Positions 13,580-24,454 of a stretch of 64,000 bases of DNA are shown one piece after another. Numbering within the stretch: position 1 is the first letter of the stretch; the number at the start of each line of letters is the position of its first letter. The stretch covers positions 4,162,418-4,226,417 of the forward strand of contig CM035350.1 in NCBI GenBank assembly GCA_020137815.1. The letters are read 5' to 3'. The stretch comes from Hormiphora californensis. Taxonomy: Eukaryota; Ctenophora; Tentaculata; Cydippida; Pleurobrachiidae. A model generated the notes under the pieces. It saw only the letters and a program-made list of their open reading frames with translations, had not been told where the DNA came from and ran no database searches. A program made the translations under genes and the position numbers.

Positions 13580-16500
13580 GAAACAAAAAACCGACGCGAC
13601 TCAAAAAATACTTTTTTTTTGTTCGTTTCGTGACACCTGTCCGCGCTGCATTTGAACCAAAAAACTGGAGGGCGCGAGTTTTGTTGGCTTAAAGCGCTGC
13701 TTTTTCAAATATCGAACGCGCGCGCCGAAATTTCAAGCGCGAGTCGAGCGGAAATTTCCGAACGTGAACTTCCGAAAACGTTTTCTTTTTTTTCCTTCTT
13801 CGTCTCTTCTCGTTTTTTTTTTGTCTCTTTGTTTGGGCACGCGTGGCTTAAACATAGTCACGTGCCCCGTTGTCTGAGGACCGAGGAGGACCCCTGGTGA
13901 CCCCCGTCACCAGATGCACATCACACATCGCCAATGTCTAGAGGATCACCATCACGATGTCAATCAACCCCAGTCAACCTACGGCCAGATTCTCACCTAC
14001 TCTCATTCTTCACTCCTCGTTCTGAATTCCCATCATTTGGTTCAAACGATTCAAACACCTTCGACTCTGAGATATCATTCAACAAACATTCAGACTGTCA
14101 TGATGAGAGTAACGATTCGACTGATGAGTGCATCAGAAATATCAGAAATACTCTGTCACTTGATGCCGTGTGTTGTGAGTGCAGTGAGAAGATATACTTT
14201 GGGGAGTTCATTAGTTGCACGGCATGTAGCAATCTCATCCACCCACAGTGTGTCACATCAGCACCACCACCCACAATCGAGCTATCTCCAATCCCAGAAT
14301 ACTCACCAACCCTCTGTTTAGCTTGCTCGAATGTGAATCAGTCCCCACCACCGAGACCACAGCTTTCTCAGGTGAATTGCTGGGGAGATTTGAACGCAGA
14401 GGAGGTATTTGTGAAGCTACAGGCTCTTGCACCACTAATCAGCACCTGGGCTCCCAACTTGTTTGAGGTTCCATTTGGAGCAGTTGGCAGAAGTTTCATT
14501 GATGAACTCACTAGGCTGGCAAACCTATTCGCAACATCCACTGCCTCGGAGTCATATGCTTTATCAGCCCTAGTGCTCGCTCCTGCACTTCTTCTGCAGA
14601 AACCAAGCAAAAAGTCCAAGGTTGATAGGCACAAAAGCTTGTTGGAAAGGAGACTTGAGCTATGGAAGAGCGGGAAATTTGATCAGTTATTCCGTGAGGC
14701 TTCTGCAATCCAGAAACCCCTTAACTACCAACCCCCCAGTGAGGAGCGGTGTAACAAACGGTTCGTTGATCTAATGAGAAACGGACAGACAAGTGAAGCT
14801 ACAGGGTGGCTTGACTCTTCCAGGCACACATGTGGAGTCAAAACCTGTACAGACGAGGTACTCCTGGACCTCGAGAAGAAGCACCCACCCGCTGCACCCA
14901 CTAACAGTAAACATGTACACAGTGATCCACCTGCCGACCACCAGCCGGTCACATTTCAGAGCATTACCGGTGAGAGCATCTACAAATGTGGATTAAGGAT
15001 CAAAGGCTCAGGTGGTCCCAGTGGTTTTGACTCCTCCGGGGTGAGCAGAATCCTATGTGCGAAGAAATTCAAACAATCGTCCACGGCGTTGTGTGATGCC
15101 TTGAGTTTGGTTGCCCAGAAACTTGCAACTACCGAAGTTCACGGTGATTTTCTTGCGATATTCTGTTCGTCTCGCCTGATTCCACTGGAGAAGTCAGATG
15201 GAGGTACTCGGCCGATCGGCATTGGAGAAGTGTTCAGGAGAATAGTCGTCAAAGCTATCATCTTCTCTCAGCGTGTAGCGATTAAAGTTGCCGCAGGCTG
15301 TGTCCAATTGGCAGCAGGGCAGTCTGGCGGCTGCGAGGCAGCCATTCATTCACTATGCGATCGGTTTGAGGAGTCTGATTGTGAGGGTGCTCTTCTGTTA
15401 GATGCCAGTAACGCTTTCAATCGCTTGAACAGAGGACTTGCGTTGCATAGTGTTGGCAGACTATGTCCCATACTGGCACAGCTAGTTAACAACTTATACG
15501 GGGCGCCATCACCATTGTACGTTGGAACCCAGGTGTTGATGAGCGAAGAGGGTGCCACGCAGGGCTGTCCAGCTGCAATGGCAATGTACAGTATCGGCAT
15601 TCTCCCCCTGATTAGTCTGGCTGATCTCGAAGATGTACTGCAGGTATGGTACGCCGATGATGGGAATGCTGCTGGAACCATCTCTGGACTACACGAGTGG
15701 TACGATATCATCGCTACACACGGTCCAGCTTTCGGATACCATATCAACCCCGAAAAATGTGTCCTGATCGCAAAGGAGCACCACCTGGAGAAGGCACAGG
15801 AGCTATTCGGCGAGACCGGTGTACAGATTACAACTGCTGGTGCCAGACACCTGGGTGCGGCAATCGGATCCACTGAATTCAAGACAACATTTGTTACGAA
15901 CAAAGTGTCCGAATGGGTGAGCTGCCTTGAAAACCTCGTCACTGTTGCGAAGACTCACCCCCACGTTGCATATTCGAACTATGTCCGCAGTTTGAAAATG
16001 AAGTGGTCGTACCTGCAACGAACACTACCTGATATAGGGCACCTGTTCCAACCGATGGAAGACGTCCTGAGGCACAAGCTGATACCCCTATTTGTCGGGA
16101 AGCATGTCTCCGACAATGAGAGGAGGATCCTGGCACTCCCCGTCAAGATGGGAGGTATGGCATTGGAAAATCCGGTTCAAACGGCCAATCAAGAATACAA
16201 TAATTCCCGTTTTGCAACCGGACCACTAGTGTCTCTTATCCTAGCCGAAGAGGATTGTCCAAACAACATCATGGATGCCGAGATGAAAAGTGGAAAATTG
16301 AAGAAGAAGTGTGCCGAAGCCAATGATGAGAGGAACACGACGGAGCGTGCGGGTATCTTGGCAGTACTTGATATGAAGACACAGCGGGCGATGGAGCTAT
16401 GTTCTGAACCCGGTGCTTCTAGTTGGCTAACTGCTCGACCGCTACAGAAACTCGGTCACGAGCTCAACCAGGTTGAGTTTGTCGATGCCATTCGGCTCAG

Positions 16501-17310
16501 ATACGGCTTCCACTTCCCGGACCTGATCGGGAAATGCGGCTGTGGGGCACAAAACAGCAGTGACCACGCCTTGATCTGCAAGGTTGGAGGCTTTGACATG
16601 TGGAGACATGACCACCTTCGGGATACGTTAGCCGACATCCTCCGGTACGCGGGATTTAAACCCGTTAACACTGAACAGCCAATGTTGCCCTGTGATGGAT
16701 TCAACTTGCCAATCAGTGCAAATATCAAAGCCGAAGCAAGAATGGACATAGTCTGTCGTGGCCTGTGGTCTGACATGCAGGCCAGTTTCATGGATGTACG
16801 GGTTTTCCATCCAAACGCCCCATCCTACCTGAAGGTGCCCATCTCCAACCTGTATAAACAGCACCAAAACCAAAAGAAGCTGGCCTATATGCGAAGGGTA
16901 CAAGAAGTGGAGCAGGGTTCCTTCACGCCCCTTGTATTCTCCACATCGGGAGGTTTTGCGGTAGAGGTTGGGAAGGTGTTGGAAAAAGCGGCCAGGAAGA
17001 TTTGCGACAAGCACAAGGAGAGTTACGCTGAAACCATGTCCTTCATCCGAGAAAAGACACGATTCAGTTTGTTAAGATCAACTCTTGTTGCGCTTCGGGG
17101 AACCAAGAGAAGGGTTGTCCCAGTCAGTGTGGAAGATGTAGACTTTCGAGACAAGTGAGCAGAGAGAGGGAGTATGAGAGTATGACGGTGTGTGGGTAAT
17201 TTATTATAATTTATTCTGTTTGTAATTTCTATTCTCAAATTTGATTTGACTCAAATTTGATTTTCCTTCTTCTCTTTTTAAATGAGCGAAAAAAAAAAAA
17301 TTTCTTTTTC
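13580..17310 (+). mobile_element. Possibly full-length retroelement (5' UTR, 1074-codon ORF, 3' A-tract)
   Basis: Contains a ~350-bp GC- and CGCG-rich leader, the intact ORF at 13934-17158, and a 3' UTR with a duplicated CTCAAATTTGATTT-like motif (17236-17262) ending in A12 at ~17289-17301. I could not identify target duplications, so both borders are approximate. It sits between the divergent nicastrin and CCDC74-like genes. Confidence 0.65.
13934..17158 (+). CDS. Intact retroelement protein: PHD-like finger, reverse transcriptase, zinc knuckle, restriction-like endonuclease (1074 aa)
   Basis: One uninterrupted ORF. Order: an N-terminal cysteine cluster resembling a PHD finger (C80-C131, CCECSEKIYFGEFISC...HPQC...CLAC); the reverse transcriptase with a GGTRPIGIGEVFRRIVVKA entry, motif A around D490 (LLLDASNAFNRLNR), ATQGCP, and the catalytic YADD at ~573; then C868-x-C-x7-H-x3-C882, R891-H-D, and a nuclease signature with D938 (ARMDI) and D954 (DVRVFHP). 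The CCHC, RHN/RHD and spaced-Asp order is that of the restriction-like endonuclease of R2/CRE/Hero-type non-LTR elements. No APE endonuclease, integrase or LTR is visible. All catalytic residues are present, so it may be recently active. The exact clade is uncertain. Confidence 0.9.
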   Translation: MSRGSPSRCQSTPVNLRPDSHLLSFFTPRSEFPSFGSNDSNTFDSEISFNKHSDCHDESNDSTDECIRNIRNTLSLDAVCCECSEKIYFGEFISCTACSNLIHPQCVTSAPPPTIELSPIPEYSPTLCLACSNVNQSPPPRPQLSQVNCWGDLNAEEVFVKLQALAPLISTWAPNLFEVPFGAVGRSFIDELTRLANLFATSTASESYALSALVLAPALLLQKPSKKSKVDRHKSLLERRLELWKSGKFDQLFREASAIQKPLNYQPPSEERCNKRFVDLMRNGQTSEATGWLDSSRHTCGVKTCTDEVLLDLEKKHPPAAPTNSKHVHSDPPADHQPVTFQSITGESIYKCGLRIKGSGGPSGFDSSGVSRILCAKKFKQSSTALCDALSLVAQKLATTEVHGDFLAIFCSSRLIPLEKSDGGTRPIGIGEVFRRIVVKAIIFSQRVAIKVAAGCVQLAAGQSGGCEAAIHSLCDRFEESDCEGALLLDASNAFNRLNRGLALHSVGRLCPILAQLVNNLYGAPSPLYVGTQVLMSEEGATQGCPAAMAMYSIGILPLISLADLEDVLQVWYADDGNAAGTISGLHEWYDIIATHGPAFGYHINPEKCVLIAKEHHLEKAQELFGETGVQITTAGARHLGAAIGSTEFKTTFVTNKVSEWVSCLENLVTVAKTHPHVAYSNYVRSLKMKWSYLQRTLPDIGHLFQPMEDVLRHKLIPLFVGKHVSDNERRILALPVKMGGMALENPVQTANQEYNNSRFATGPLVSLILAEEDCPNNIMDAEMKSGKLKKKCAEANDERNTTERAGILAVLDMKTQRAMELCSEPGASSWLTARPLQKLGHELNQVEFVDAIRLRYGFHFPDLIGKCGCGAQNSSDHALICKVGGFDMWRHDHLRDTLADILRYAGFKPVNTEQPMLPCDGFNLPISANIKAEARMDIVCRGLWSDMQASFMDVRVFHPNAPSYLKVPISNLYKQHQNQKKLAYMRRVQEVEQGSFTPLVFSTSGGFAVEVGKVLEKAARKICDKHKESYAETMSFIREKTRFSLLRSTLVALRGTKRRVVPVSVEDVDFRDK

Positions 17311-17393
17311 TGGCTGTTGTGACCGGAAAACTCAACTTAATACGTGGTTTATCTCATGAAATGACTGTTTTCTTTTACTCCTAGCACAGTAGA

Positions 17394-17423
17394 ATGATGC
17401 TAGCTGTCAACATATGCACATAA
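17394..17423 (+). promoter_or_regulatory. Short upstream ORF overlapping the CCDC74-like start codon
   Basis: ATG ATG CTA ... TAA encodes nine residues (MMLAVNICT) and overlaps the 17414 start codon in another frame. If the transcript begins upstream of it, it could lower initiation at 17414 or shift it to the next in-frame Met. Its presence is seen directly; the effect is inference. Confidence 0.35.
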
Positions 17424-18367
17424 CCCTTGACTTACTGCTCTCCGCCATAGCAAATGAAATGCACCACTCGCACGGCGGGCTGTCTGGCATCTACGCTGTC
17501 ACCCTACCGCCGTTGAGTACTCTCCCGTCATGGAGCAGGGCGTCACTTCAACAGAAGAACAAAGTTCCACTTCAGCCGGATAAGTTCAGGTCGATAGCAT
17601 GCGCAAGCAAGAGCGCCAGAGCTGCTGAGTTATCTCCCAGCTGCAGTGGTAGTCCTACGACCTCTGACAAAGAGGAGAATGTTCTTCATGTGCTTGAGTT
17701 GTACAAACAAAAAGTGAAGTATCTCACCAGTAACATCGATTTTCTGAAAGACGAGCACGCCAAGATTTTAAAGAGCCTACACGAAGAGATTGAACGGATG
17801 AAGTACGAGAACAAGGAGTTGAAATTCAAGTTGATTATATCTGATAGCAATCCTAGCTCATGGGTTGGTGGGGAGAGAGTTAGAGGACAGGACAAGAAAG
17901 AAAGTAAGAGCGCAGTGTCTGGGTCGCCTTCTCGTAGGAGCATCAAAGCTTTTGAAGACGAAATCACAGTTCTCCGGGACAGTCTCGCCCAGGAGCGGGG
18001 GAAGAACCAAATACTCCAGGATCACATTGACAATCTGGAATCGGCAGCCACCAACTCATTTCTCAATAACAGCATTGCTGGGGAGGATGAGGAAGAGGAT
18101 CCCCCTAGTTCTATCGAGGATTGCTATGTTGTGATTAATGCTCTGAAGAGTGAGAACGAGGCACAACAAAAAGAAATTGCCTATCTTCAGAGCAAAATGA
18201 GCAAGTTGGGTGATGGCGGTAGGAAAGAGGTGGTAGGAAATTTCAATACATTTTCTTCACTGCCCGCTCTGAAACCGAGTCTTCAAAGTAAAGTGGTTCA
18301 CAGGATGAAGCGACAGCAGGTTTTAACAAAAGAGAAACATAGAAGTGAAGTCTTGAAAGACTTGTGA
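17414..18367 (+). CDS. CCDC74-like coiled-coil protein (317 aa)
   Basis: Single-exon ORF. Residues ~90-140 form a coiled coil with the family-type segment LKDEHAKILKSLHEEIERMKYENKELKFKLI. The C-terminus LPALKPSLQSKVVHRMKRQQVL resembles the conserved end of CCDC74A/B, and both modules occur in the same order in that family. CCDC74 proteins are linked to spindles and cilia in vertebrates. The middle is Ser/Asp/Glu-rich, with a second helix at ~180-215. The start is the first in-frame ATG after the retroelement; an internal Met at ~16 (MHHSHGG) is an alternative. AATAAA at 18692 probably ends its transcript. Assignment rests on motif resemblance only. Confidence 0.72.
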   Translation: MHITLDLLLSAIANEMHHSHGGLSGIYAVTLPPLSTLPSWSRASLQQKNKVPLQPDKFRSIACASKSARAAELSPSCSGSPTTSDKEENVLHVLELYKQKVKYLTSNIDFLKDEHAKILKSLHEEIERMKYENKELKFKLIISDSNPSSWVGGERVRGQDKKESKSAVSGSPSRRSIKAFEDEITVLRDSLAQERGKNQILQDHIDNLESAATNSFLNNSIAGEDEEEDPPSSIEDCYVVINALKSENEAQQKEIAYLQSKMSKLGDGGRKEVVGNFNTFSSLPALKPSLQSKVVHRMKRQQVLTKEKHRSEVLKDL

Positions 18368-18691
18368 ACTTTATGATTGTTTGTGAGTGTTTGTGTGTAC
18401 TGTTTCTGTCACATACTGTGTCATATATTTTTGTGTAAAAAGCTGTAAAAAGTATGTCTGTACGTCACATATATATGAATGTAAATAGACCGCGATTGAT
18501 TTTATCAGAGGAGAATGAAGCAGAAACAAATTGTTGGTAATATATTTTGATTGAGATAGATTCAAGGGAAAGTGGTTTTCGCTTTTATGGAATTTATTTA
18601 TTTACTGAAAGTCGTGTTTTATACAAAACAAACCTCTGTTGCAATTTGTTTCTTTGGGTATATACTACATACAGCCCCATCTCCCCTGATT

Positions 18692-18697
18692 AATAAA
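18692..18697 (+). promoter_or_regulatory. Polyadenylation signal 26 bp before the PRC1 start codon
   Basis: AATAAA 325 bases after the CCDC74-like stop. Cleavage 15-30 bases downstream would fall at or inside the PRC1 start codon (18723), so the PRC1 promoter and 5' UTR must overlap the upstream gene's 3' UTR. Confidence 0.6.
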
Positions 18698-18722
18698 GAC
18701 TTCTCTCCCTCTGTATTGAGCG

Positions 18723-21700
18723 ATGGATGAGACGAGAGCTCAATGCACAGAAATACTAAAGACGTGGCTGGACGATCTACAGAGTGTTTGGAATGATGTG
18801 GGTATCCCTGATGATCAACTTACCACCCGGATGAAAGTGGTATGTCCCCACTCCATATCACAATTTATCCAGTCCCCGTCTCATTCGTATTCAGGCGGGA
18901 TATTTTATTGCTGTGTGTATAATATATATTCAAACGTCCCCTTCCTTGCTAGGTAACAGATTCCCTATGTGAATTGCGGGACATGATGGTGACAGAAGAG
19001 AGACAGAGGCGGGATGGATATGTAAAAAACATAGAGAAATGTAGGGACGAGTGTGAGCGGTTAGCAGAGGAATTGGAGACAGATTATAAAGAACCCGATG
19101 ATCGGCTGACTATTTTGAAGAAAGAGAAATTCTTACGAGATCAGGTATAATCTTCTTATAAAATAAGGGTTAGCACATTAAAAGTATAGTTTTTATTTAT
19201 TATTCTGAATAATGAGTTCAGAGCAAGAATTAAATAGGGTTTGGTAGCTTAGTGGTTTATAGCTCCGAGCATGTCTCTCTGGAGGTCCCTGGTTCAATTC
19301 CCGGTCAAACCCAGTATTTTTTCGATTTTCTTCCCTATTTAATTCTTGCTCTGAACTCATTATTCAGAATACTAATTAATCTCTCCTTAACCGAGTTCTG
19401 CCCGTGTATGTGTGAGATTCCCCATTAAACTGTTGTACAGAGGGCGTGTGTGTGTGTTGATCACCAGAAGGAGATATCAAAATTACTTCCTGTATTTATT
19501 ATTGAATCAATGTAAAGGTTGAAATAAATTTATAATTTCTCATTCCAATTAAGGTAAAGCAACTGCTAAAAGAACGACAGATTCGACTTAGAGAAGTGAT
19601 CAGTTTACGCACAGCAGAAGGAGAATTATGTGCCAGATTGGGTCGAATACCCGAATACATTCAGTCGGATACCATTTTAACCAAAGATCAGCTAAAGGAA
19701 GCCAAAACTCGAATCTCGTAAGTGATTTAAACAAATGTTTGTCTGTTTTCCTCTATTTTTTATCGCAAAATATTTCATTATTGTTAAAAAGTTTGCTGCT
19801 AGGTGACTGGGAATGATATAAAGGCAAAGTAAGTCCGTGTTACATCCTTAGTAATTATGTGTGTTCGTGTGTTTAAAATACTGTAACTAATGTAATCATG
19901 TGGAGCTATTTCCCCCTTCATCTTTATCTCCGTGTCTCCCTCCTACCTAGTAGGAGAGGTAAATTCGTGTGCCCTATTTCATTGTATGCCACCTAACCGC
20001 CACCCTCTTGTATATCAGGATGCTGACAGCAGAGAAGAATAAGCGGGAAATCAAACTGGCGATTGCCGCTAAGGACATCCTAGAACTGTGGACCTCCCTA
20101 AACATAAAGGCCCGGACTGAACGGGAGGAGTTTATCGAAAGTGGGAACTTGGATTCTTTCCAGCTATCCAACGAGAACATGGCCTGGTTGGAGCAGATAA
20201 AGCAGAGTCTCACGGTAATTTGACAATTGAGATATTTGTATAAATCGATTCTTACCTAGGCTAGGTATAATTTGTCATTTTCCAACACTGTGTTCCTTCT
20301 ACAGATCCAACTAGACGAAAACAAGAACCTTCAGAAGACCCTCCTGATGAAGTTGGAGAGTTTGTGGAGCCGAATGGAACTACCCGCAGAAGACAGAGCA
20401 ACGTTCCTAGACCAGCACCACGGCTACTCTGATGTTGTCATTGTCAAGATAAAGGAGGAGGTACGGGCGCCTTTTGTTCTAACGGATCGCTATTAGGAAT
20501 TAGTGGTTATAATTCATTTCAATTTTCAATATATCAATGCTCATTATTAGGGTAGCGACTGGCTATTTGAAATGGCGGCTAATTTGAAACACCCCCTCTA
20601 CTGGCCAGCAAGTGCACCAGATTTGGATTTTTAGACATCAGTGGGCTTGGCATGAGTTCTGACTAGCCCACTGACGTCTAAAAATTCAAATCTGGTGCAC
20701 CTGCTGGCCAGTAGAGGGGGTGTTTCAAATTAGCCGCCATTTCAAATAGCCAGTCGCTACCCTATCTCTAATTCCCTGGTGTATTTCAGGTTCAGAGGAT
20801 GGAGGAATTGAAGTTACAGAATCTAGAGAAATTTATCAAACTGACTCGAGAGGAGATTGAACAATACTGGGAGAAGATGTTTGTGGCTGAGGAGGATAAG
20901 AAATTGTTCTCCGCGTTCTATAGCGACAATATTGGGGAGAATTTACTGGCGGAACATGAGATTAAATTGGATACTCTTAGCAATGATTACATGCGGGATG
21001 AGGCCCTATACCGGTGAGTGTTTGTTGTAAAACAAGTACTAAGTAGTATACAGTTGGATGTAAAGTTAGTGAAGGGAAACGGAATCAAAGTGGTACATGT
21101 TTTTAAAAGATTAATTAATTTGCATGCTATAATAGTCTATACAATTAGTAAAATAGTACTGAATAGTGACACAACTGCTACACGAAGTGAGTTCCTCCTT
21201 GCTCTGTTACACAGTTCTTTGCTACATGACACACAAAAGAGTTCCGTGCCGGGGCTGCAATCTCCGCAACTCAAATGTTCCATGTCTTCTAACGATAACC
21301 TGAAAGAGATTTGAGTCTGAAAATGAAGAAAGCTGAATATAAATTAGCATAATTACTGAGTACTGATTTAGTTAAAACATTCAATTTGGTGATTAAGTAT
21401 TACTTTGAGCACGTTGATGTACTCTCAGGACAGAGAGTAGCAGTAGTATTGGTTTTGTAACGTAGGTTTACACCCGTCCAACAGTGAAAGGGTCCAGTGT
21501 AATTGGCAGCTGTAGTCGTCACTATAAGTAGTAGTATTGCTGGAAGAAGCATTCGGGGTCTATAATAGGGGAAGAAGATTGGGTGGGGGTTCACTTCGGG
21601 AGCTAGAGAGATGGTATTGATACAGAGAAATAGATAGAGAGAGAGGGGTGGAGAGAGTGTTAGAGGGGTTGACATGCATGGATTAGCGCCGATTGTTTAC

Positions 21701-21759
21701 CATGCACAGATCACTGACTATCATCTCTATCTCTTCCTCTCTCTATCTTTCTCTCTCTA

Positions 21760-21846
<87 letters not shown>

Positions 21847-23835
21847 CTCAATGTCTTAGTTCTCTCATTTTCCTTCTCAATCTCTCTATATGTTTGTCAA
21901 AATCTCTCACTGGTCCTCTGAGAGGACTCCTCTCTCCCATATATCGCATCTTTTATCACTCTTTTATTAAAACGCTGTTCTATAAATCCCACACCTTACT
22001 ATGTACACATTAGTCGGCAATAACATCACTCTATCTATCTCTCTCTTTCTTTCTCCCTCTCTCCTTCCATATCTATATTATATATTATATATAGTTCATC
22101 ACACCGTACCACCTACAGGGAAATATCGTCCCGGAACAAACTCTGGACAGCCTGGGAGGAGTTTGAGTGCCGGGAGAACGACCCCAACCGATTTGATAAC
22201 AGAGGTGGCAAGCTGTTGTTGGAGGAGAAACAGCGGAAGAAGATACTCAGAGAGCTGCCCAAGGTTGAGGAGAGCATTCAGAAGCAGATTGCAATTTGGG
22301 AGCAAGAGAATGAGAGGTTGTTCACTGTGTACGGGCACAAGTTTACCGATCTGATTAACAACCAAAAAGAAGAGGTAATTATTAGCAGTTTTCAATACCC
22401 CGCCATTCGCCAACATATAGTACTTATTATAGCTCCGTTGACATAGTTTTTGTCTTCTCTTCACAATTGTATTGTATCCTCTCAAGTCTCAACCCATTGC
22501 TTTCACTCGCGGACCTCACTAGCGGTGCTGGTACATATCACTAAGTTATTGGCCCTCGTGCGCAGTGTCCCCATAAGGGGGTTCACGCCCATGGCAACCG
22601 CTCTCATCAAATCAAAACCCCGCTCTCAGTTGGCACAATCACAACCCCGCTCTCAGTTGGCACAATCACAACCCCGCTCTCAGTTGGCACAATCAAAACC
22701 CCTTCTCAGTTGGCACAACGAAAGGAACAGATCAAGGAAAACAAGGTACGTGCGAAGGAGGAGGCAATGCAGAAAGATCTAGCGTTCGGGAGTACGCCTG
22801 CTAAGACACCTAAACGGAGAATTGCTGGCACAACCATTCTCACCCCTGCTAACAAGAGAACTAAGGTTAGTAGAGCGTATTTGATTTTACATTCAATCAA
22901 TATTGTAATTTAAAAGCTGCGTTTCTTAGAAAACTTCGTGTGTTCTCACTTCTCAGACAAAGTCTGTAAATAATCTAACCAATTTTAAAACCACTGTCTA
23001 TTTGTGTTTAATAAAACCAACTTAACCCCCCCCCCCCCAGATGGCCACTCCAACCAGTACCAGGACACCAACAAGAACGCCCGGTGCCCGGTCCAAGTTT
23101 GTCCACAGTAGCCTAATGTCTCGATCACCAATGAAGGGCACTCCCAATAAGGATAAAAACTTCCCACGGTAAGTCTGTCTCTGCCTATTGTCGGAGTGTC
23201 TGTGCGAACTGGGGCGGCGTATTGTGAAGCATGTGTGCAGTAGCTTTCTCATCTCCACTTCATCACCTCTTCTTGCTCTCCATCGCCCCACTGAAATCTT
23301 CGTCTCTATCCCCTTGTTCTCCATATCCCCTACCCATAACAGAGTCATGGTCAAGTTACCACTAACACCCGGCGGTAAGAGACCCGATACGCCGATCAAA
23401 CAGAGACCTGCAGCACCCCCCTCGGAGGAGGTTCTTCCCCCGCCACCCCCAGTGGAGAATAGTGTGGATAGTGGGTGTGTGAGTATTGCAGACATGGAAC
23501 TACCCGCTGCACCTGCACCTGAATATGAGGATTTTGAAAAAGAGGTAAACTGATCTTTATATCTCCCTGGCGCTACCCTCTTCTTTCTCTAATTCTGCCT
23601 GCATGTGTGTCGTGTGTGCTGATATAACGCTGCTGAAATCTTGCTGAAACAATTCTTTTGTTTTGCTACTTGTTCCCTGTTAGAATTTTTAGAGTGATTT
23701 GTTCTAACCTCCCTTTCCATTCAGGTCAACAGACCCTCCCGAGAGCTCATGAGGAGTAGCAGTATTCATGAGACACCCGAACCTCAAAGCATCAGGAAGT
23801 CCCTACTTTTCACAATCCAGGAGTCAGACGACTGA
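18723..23835 (+). CDS. PRC1: PRC1 (MAP65/Ase1 family), complete, 11 exons (633 aa)
   Basis: Antiparallel microtubule cross-linker that builds the central spindle at anaphase and recruits kinesin-4/6 and Polo kinase. Exons: 18723-18839, 18953-19144, 19554-19717, 20019-20214, 20305-20460, 20790-21013, 22119-22374, 22710-22865, 23041-23168, 23343-23544, 23725-23835. All phases join to 634 codons including the stop; the human protein is 620 aa. The N-terminus is helical rod (WLDDLQSVWNDVGIP). The spectrin-like microtubule-binding region contains the family block SRNKLWTAWEEFECRENDPNRF (written in part: LWTAWEEFE, DPNRFDNRGG, LLLEEKQRKK). A basic Ser/Thr-Pro tail (KTPKRR, SRSPMKGTPNK, LPLTPGGKRPDTP) offers CDK sites that normally keep PRC1 inactive until anaphase. 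Introns 2, 5, 6 and 7 hold repeats. Confidence 0.94.
19201..19371 (+). mobile_element. Foldback element with tRNA-like core (PRC1 intron 2)
   Basis: Two perfect 39-bp inverted arms (19201-19239 and 19333-19371) surround a tRNA-like segment at 19237-19312. That core pairs GGGTTTG with CAAACCC as an acceptor stem and AGCT with AGCT as a D-stem, and has a canonical B box (GGTTCAATTCC). Its T-stem has a mismatch, the anticodon stem pairs poorly, and one extra base sits before the 3' acceptor strand. It therefore looks like a tRNA-derived SINE head rather than a working tRNA. Confidence 0.8.
20550..20762. mobile_element. 213-bp foldback MITE, TA-flanked (PRC1 intron 5)
   Basis: Almost completely self-complementary: arms of ~97 bp begin GGGTAGCGACTGGCTATTTG and close at CCAGTCGCTACCC, leaving a ~16-base loop around 20656. 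TA lies at 20548-20549 and 20763-20764. It makes up about two thirds of the 329-bp intron; without it and one TA the intron would be ~114 bp. Probably a Tc1/mariner-type non-autonomous element. Confidence 0.92.
21720..21845. repeat. (CT)n microsatellite in PRC1 intron 6
   Basis: CT repeats with a few TATC interruptions, pyrimidine-rich on the PRC1 sense strand. The intron (21014-22118) is the longest in the gene. Confidence 0.95.
22617..22720 (+). repeat. Tandem repeat of the PRC1 exon 8 splice acceptor (four copies)
   Basis: A 27/26-bp unit (AACCCCGCTCTCAGTTGGCA followed by CAATCAC) is repeated so that CTCAG|TTGGCACAA occurs four times. The last copy, at 22709|22710, is the only acceptor that gives the correct PRC1 frame (L A Q R K E Q). 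The final unit is 26 bp, so any upstream acceptor would shift the frame. Confidence 0.9.
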
Positions 23836-24454
23836 AGGGAGCACTGATCAAGTGACAATGTATTTGTTAGAAGAAGAAGAAAGTTGCATGTGTCAGTACA
23901 CAATCTCGCCCCAGCAATCAGCAGTTATTCAGCAACAGATTTTAACCCAATTCTCTTTTTTAATCGTGGATGACAGGCGGTTTGGATATATTCTTGTTTA
24001 TGTAGGGTTTGCAAATTATGCACGCTGGCGGCACATTACACGATATACAATTCAAATATTTTGGACTGTAAAAAATAATCTATATCGAAATGAATGCGAC
24101 CAGACATGTTCCTACTTACAGTATACTCTTTCCATGTGCTAAAAAATTGTTTGTTTTTGTAGAGCCGTAAATGATTAATAGCTCAACATCTGTTTTACAC
24201 AAAACTAAGTTGTTTTTCTAACACTCCCAAGCCCCGGGACCCCTGCCGTTTCTTCCCCGTCCTACAAAACCGATTATTGACGATGTGAGTCATGGAGAAA
24301 TCCCTTTCGTGCGGCATTATCCAACACACAGTATGCCCTCGACTCACTCCCCACTAAGAACCAAAATCCACCACCATAATGTGATGAATGATGATCTATG
24401 TTTTCTAATATTATTTATGTTATTTAACACTACCCTCTCCCTCTCTCTAGCCCC

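Noticed and set aside
15346-17014. Minus-strand ORFs of up to 198 codons
   Set aside because: Shadows of the retroelement ORF at 13934-17158.
19237-19312. A tRNA gene
   Set aside because: Acceptor and D stems pair, and the B box is canonical. The anticodon stem fails, the T-stem has a mismatch and one base is extra. Perfect inverted flanks indicate a mobile element.
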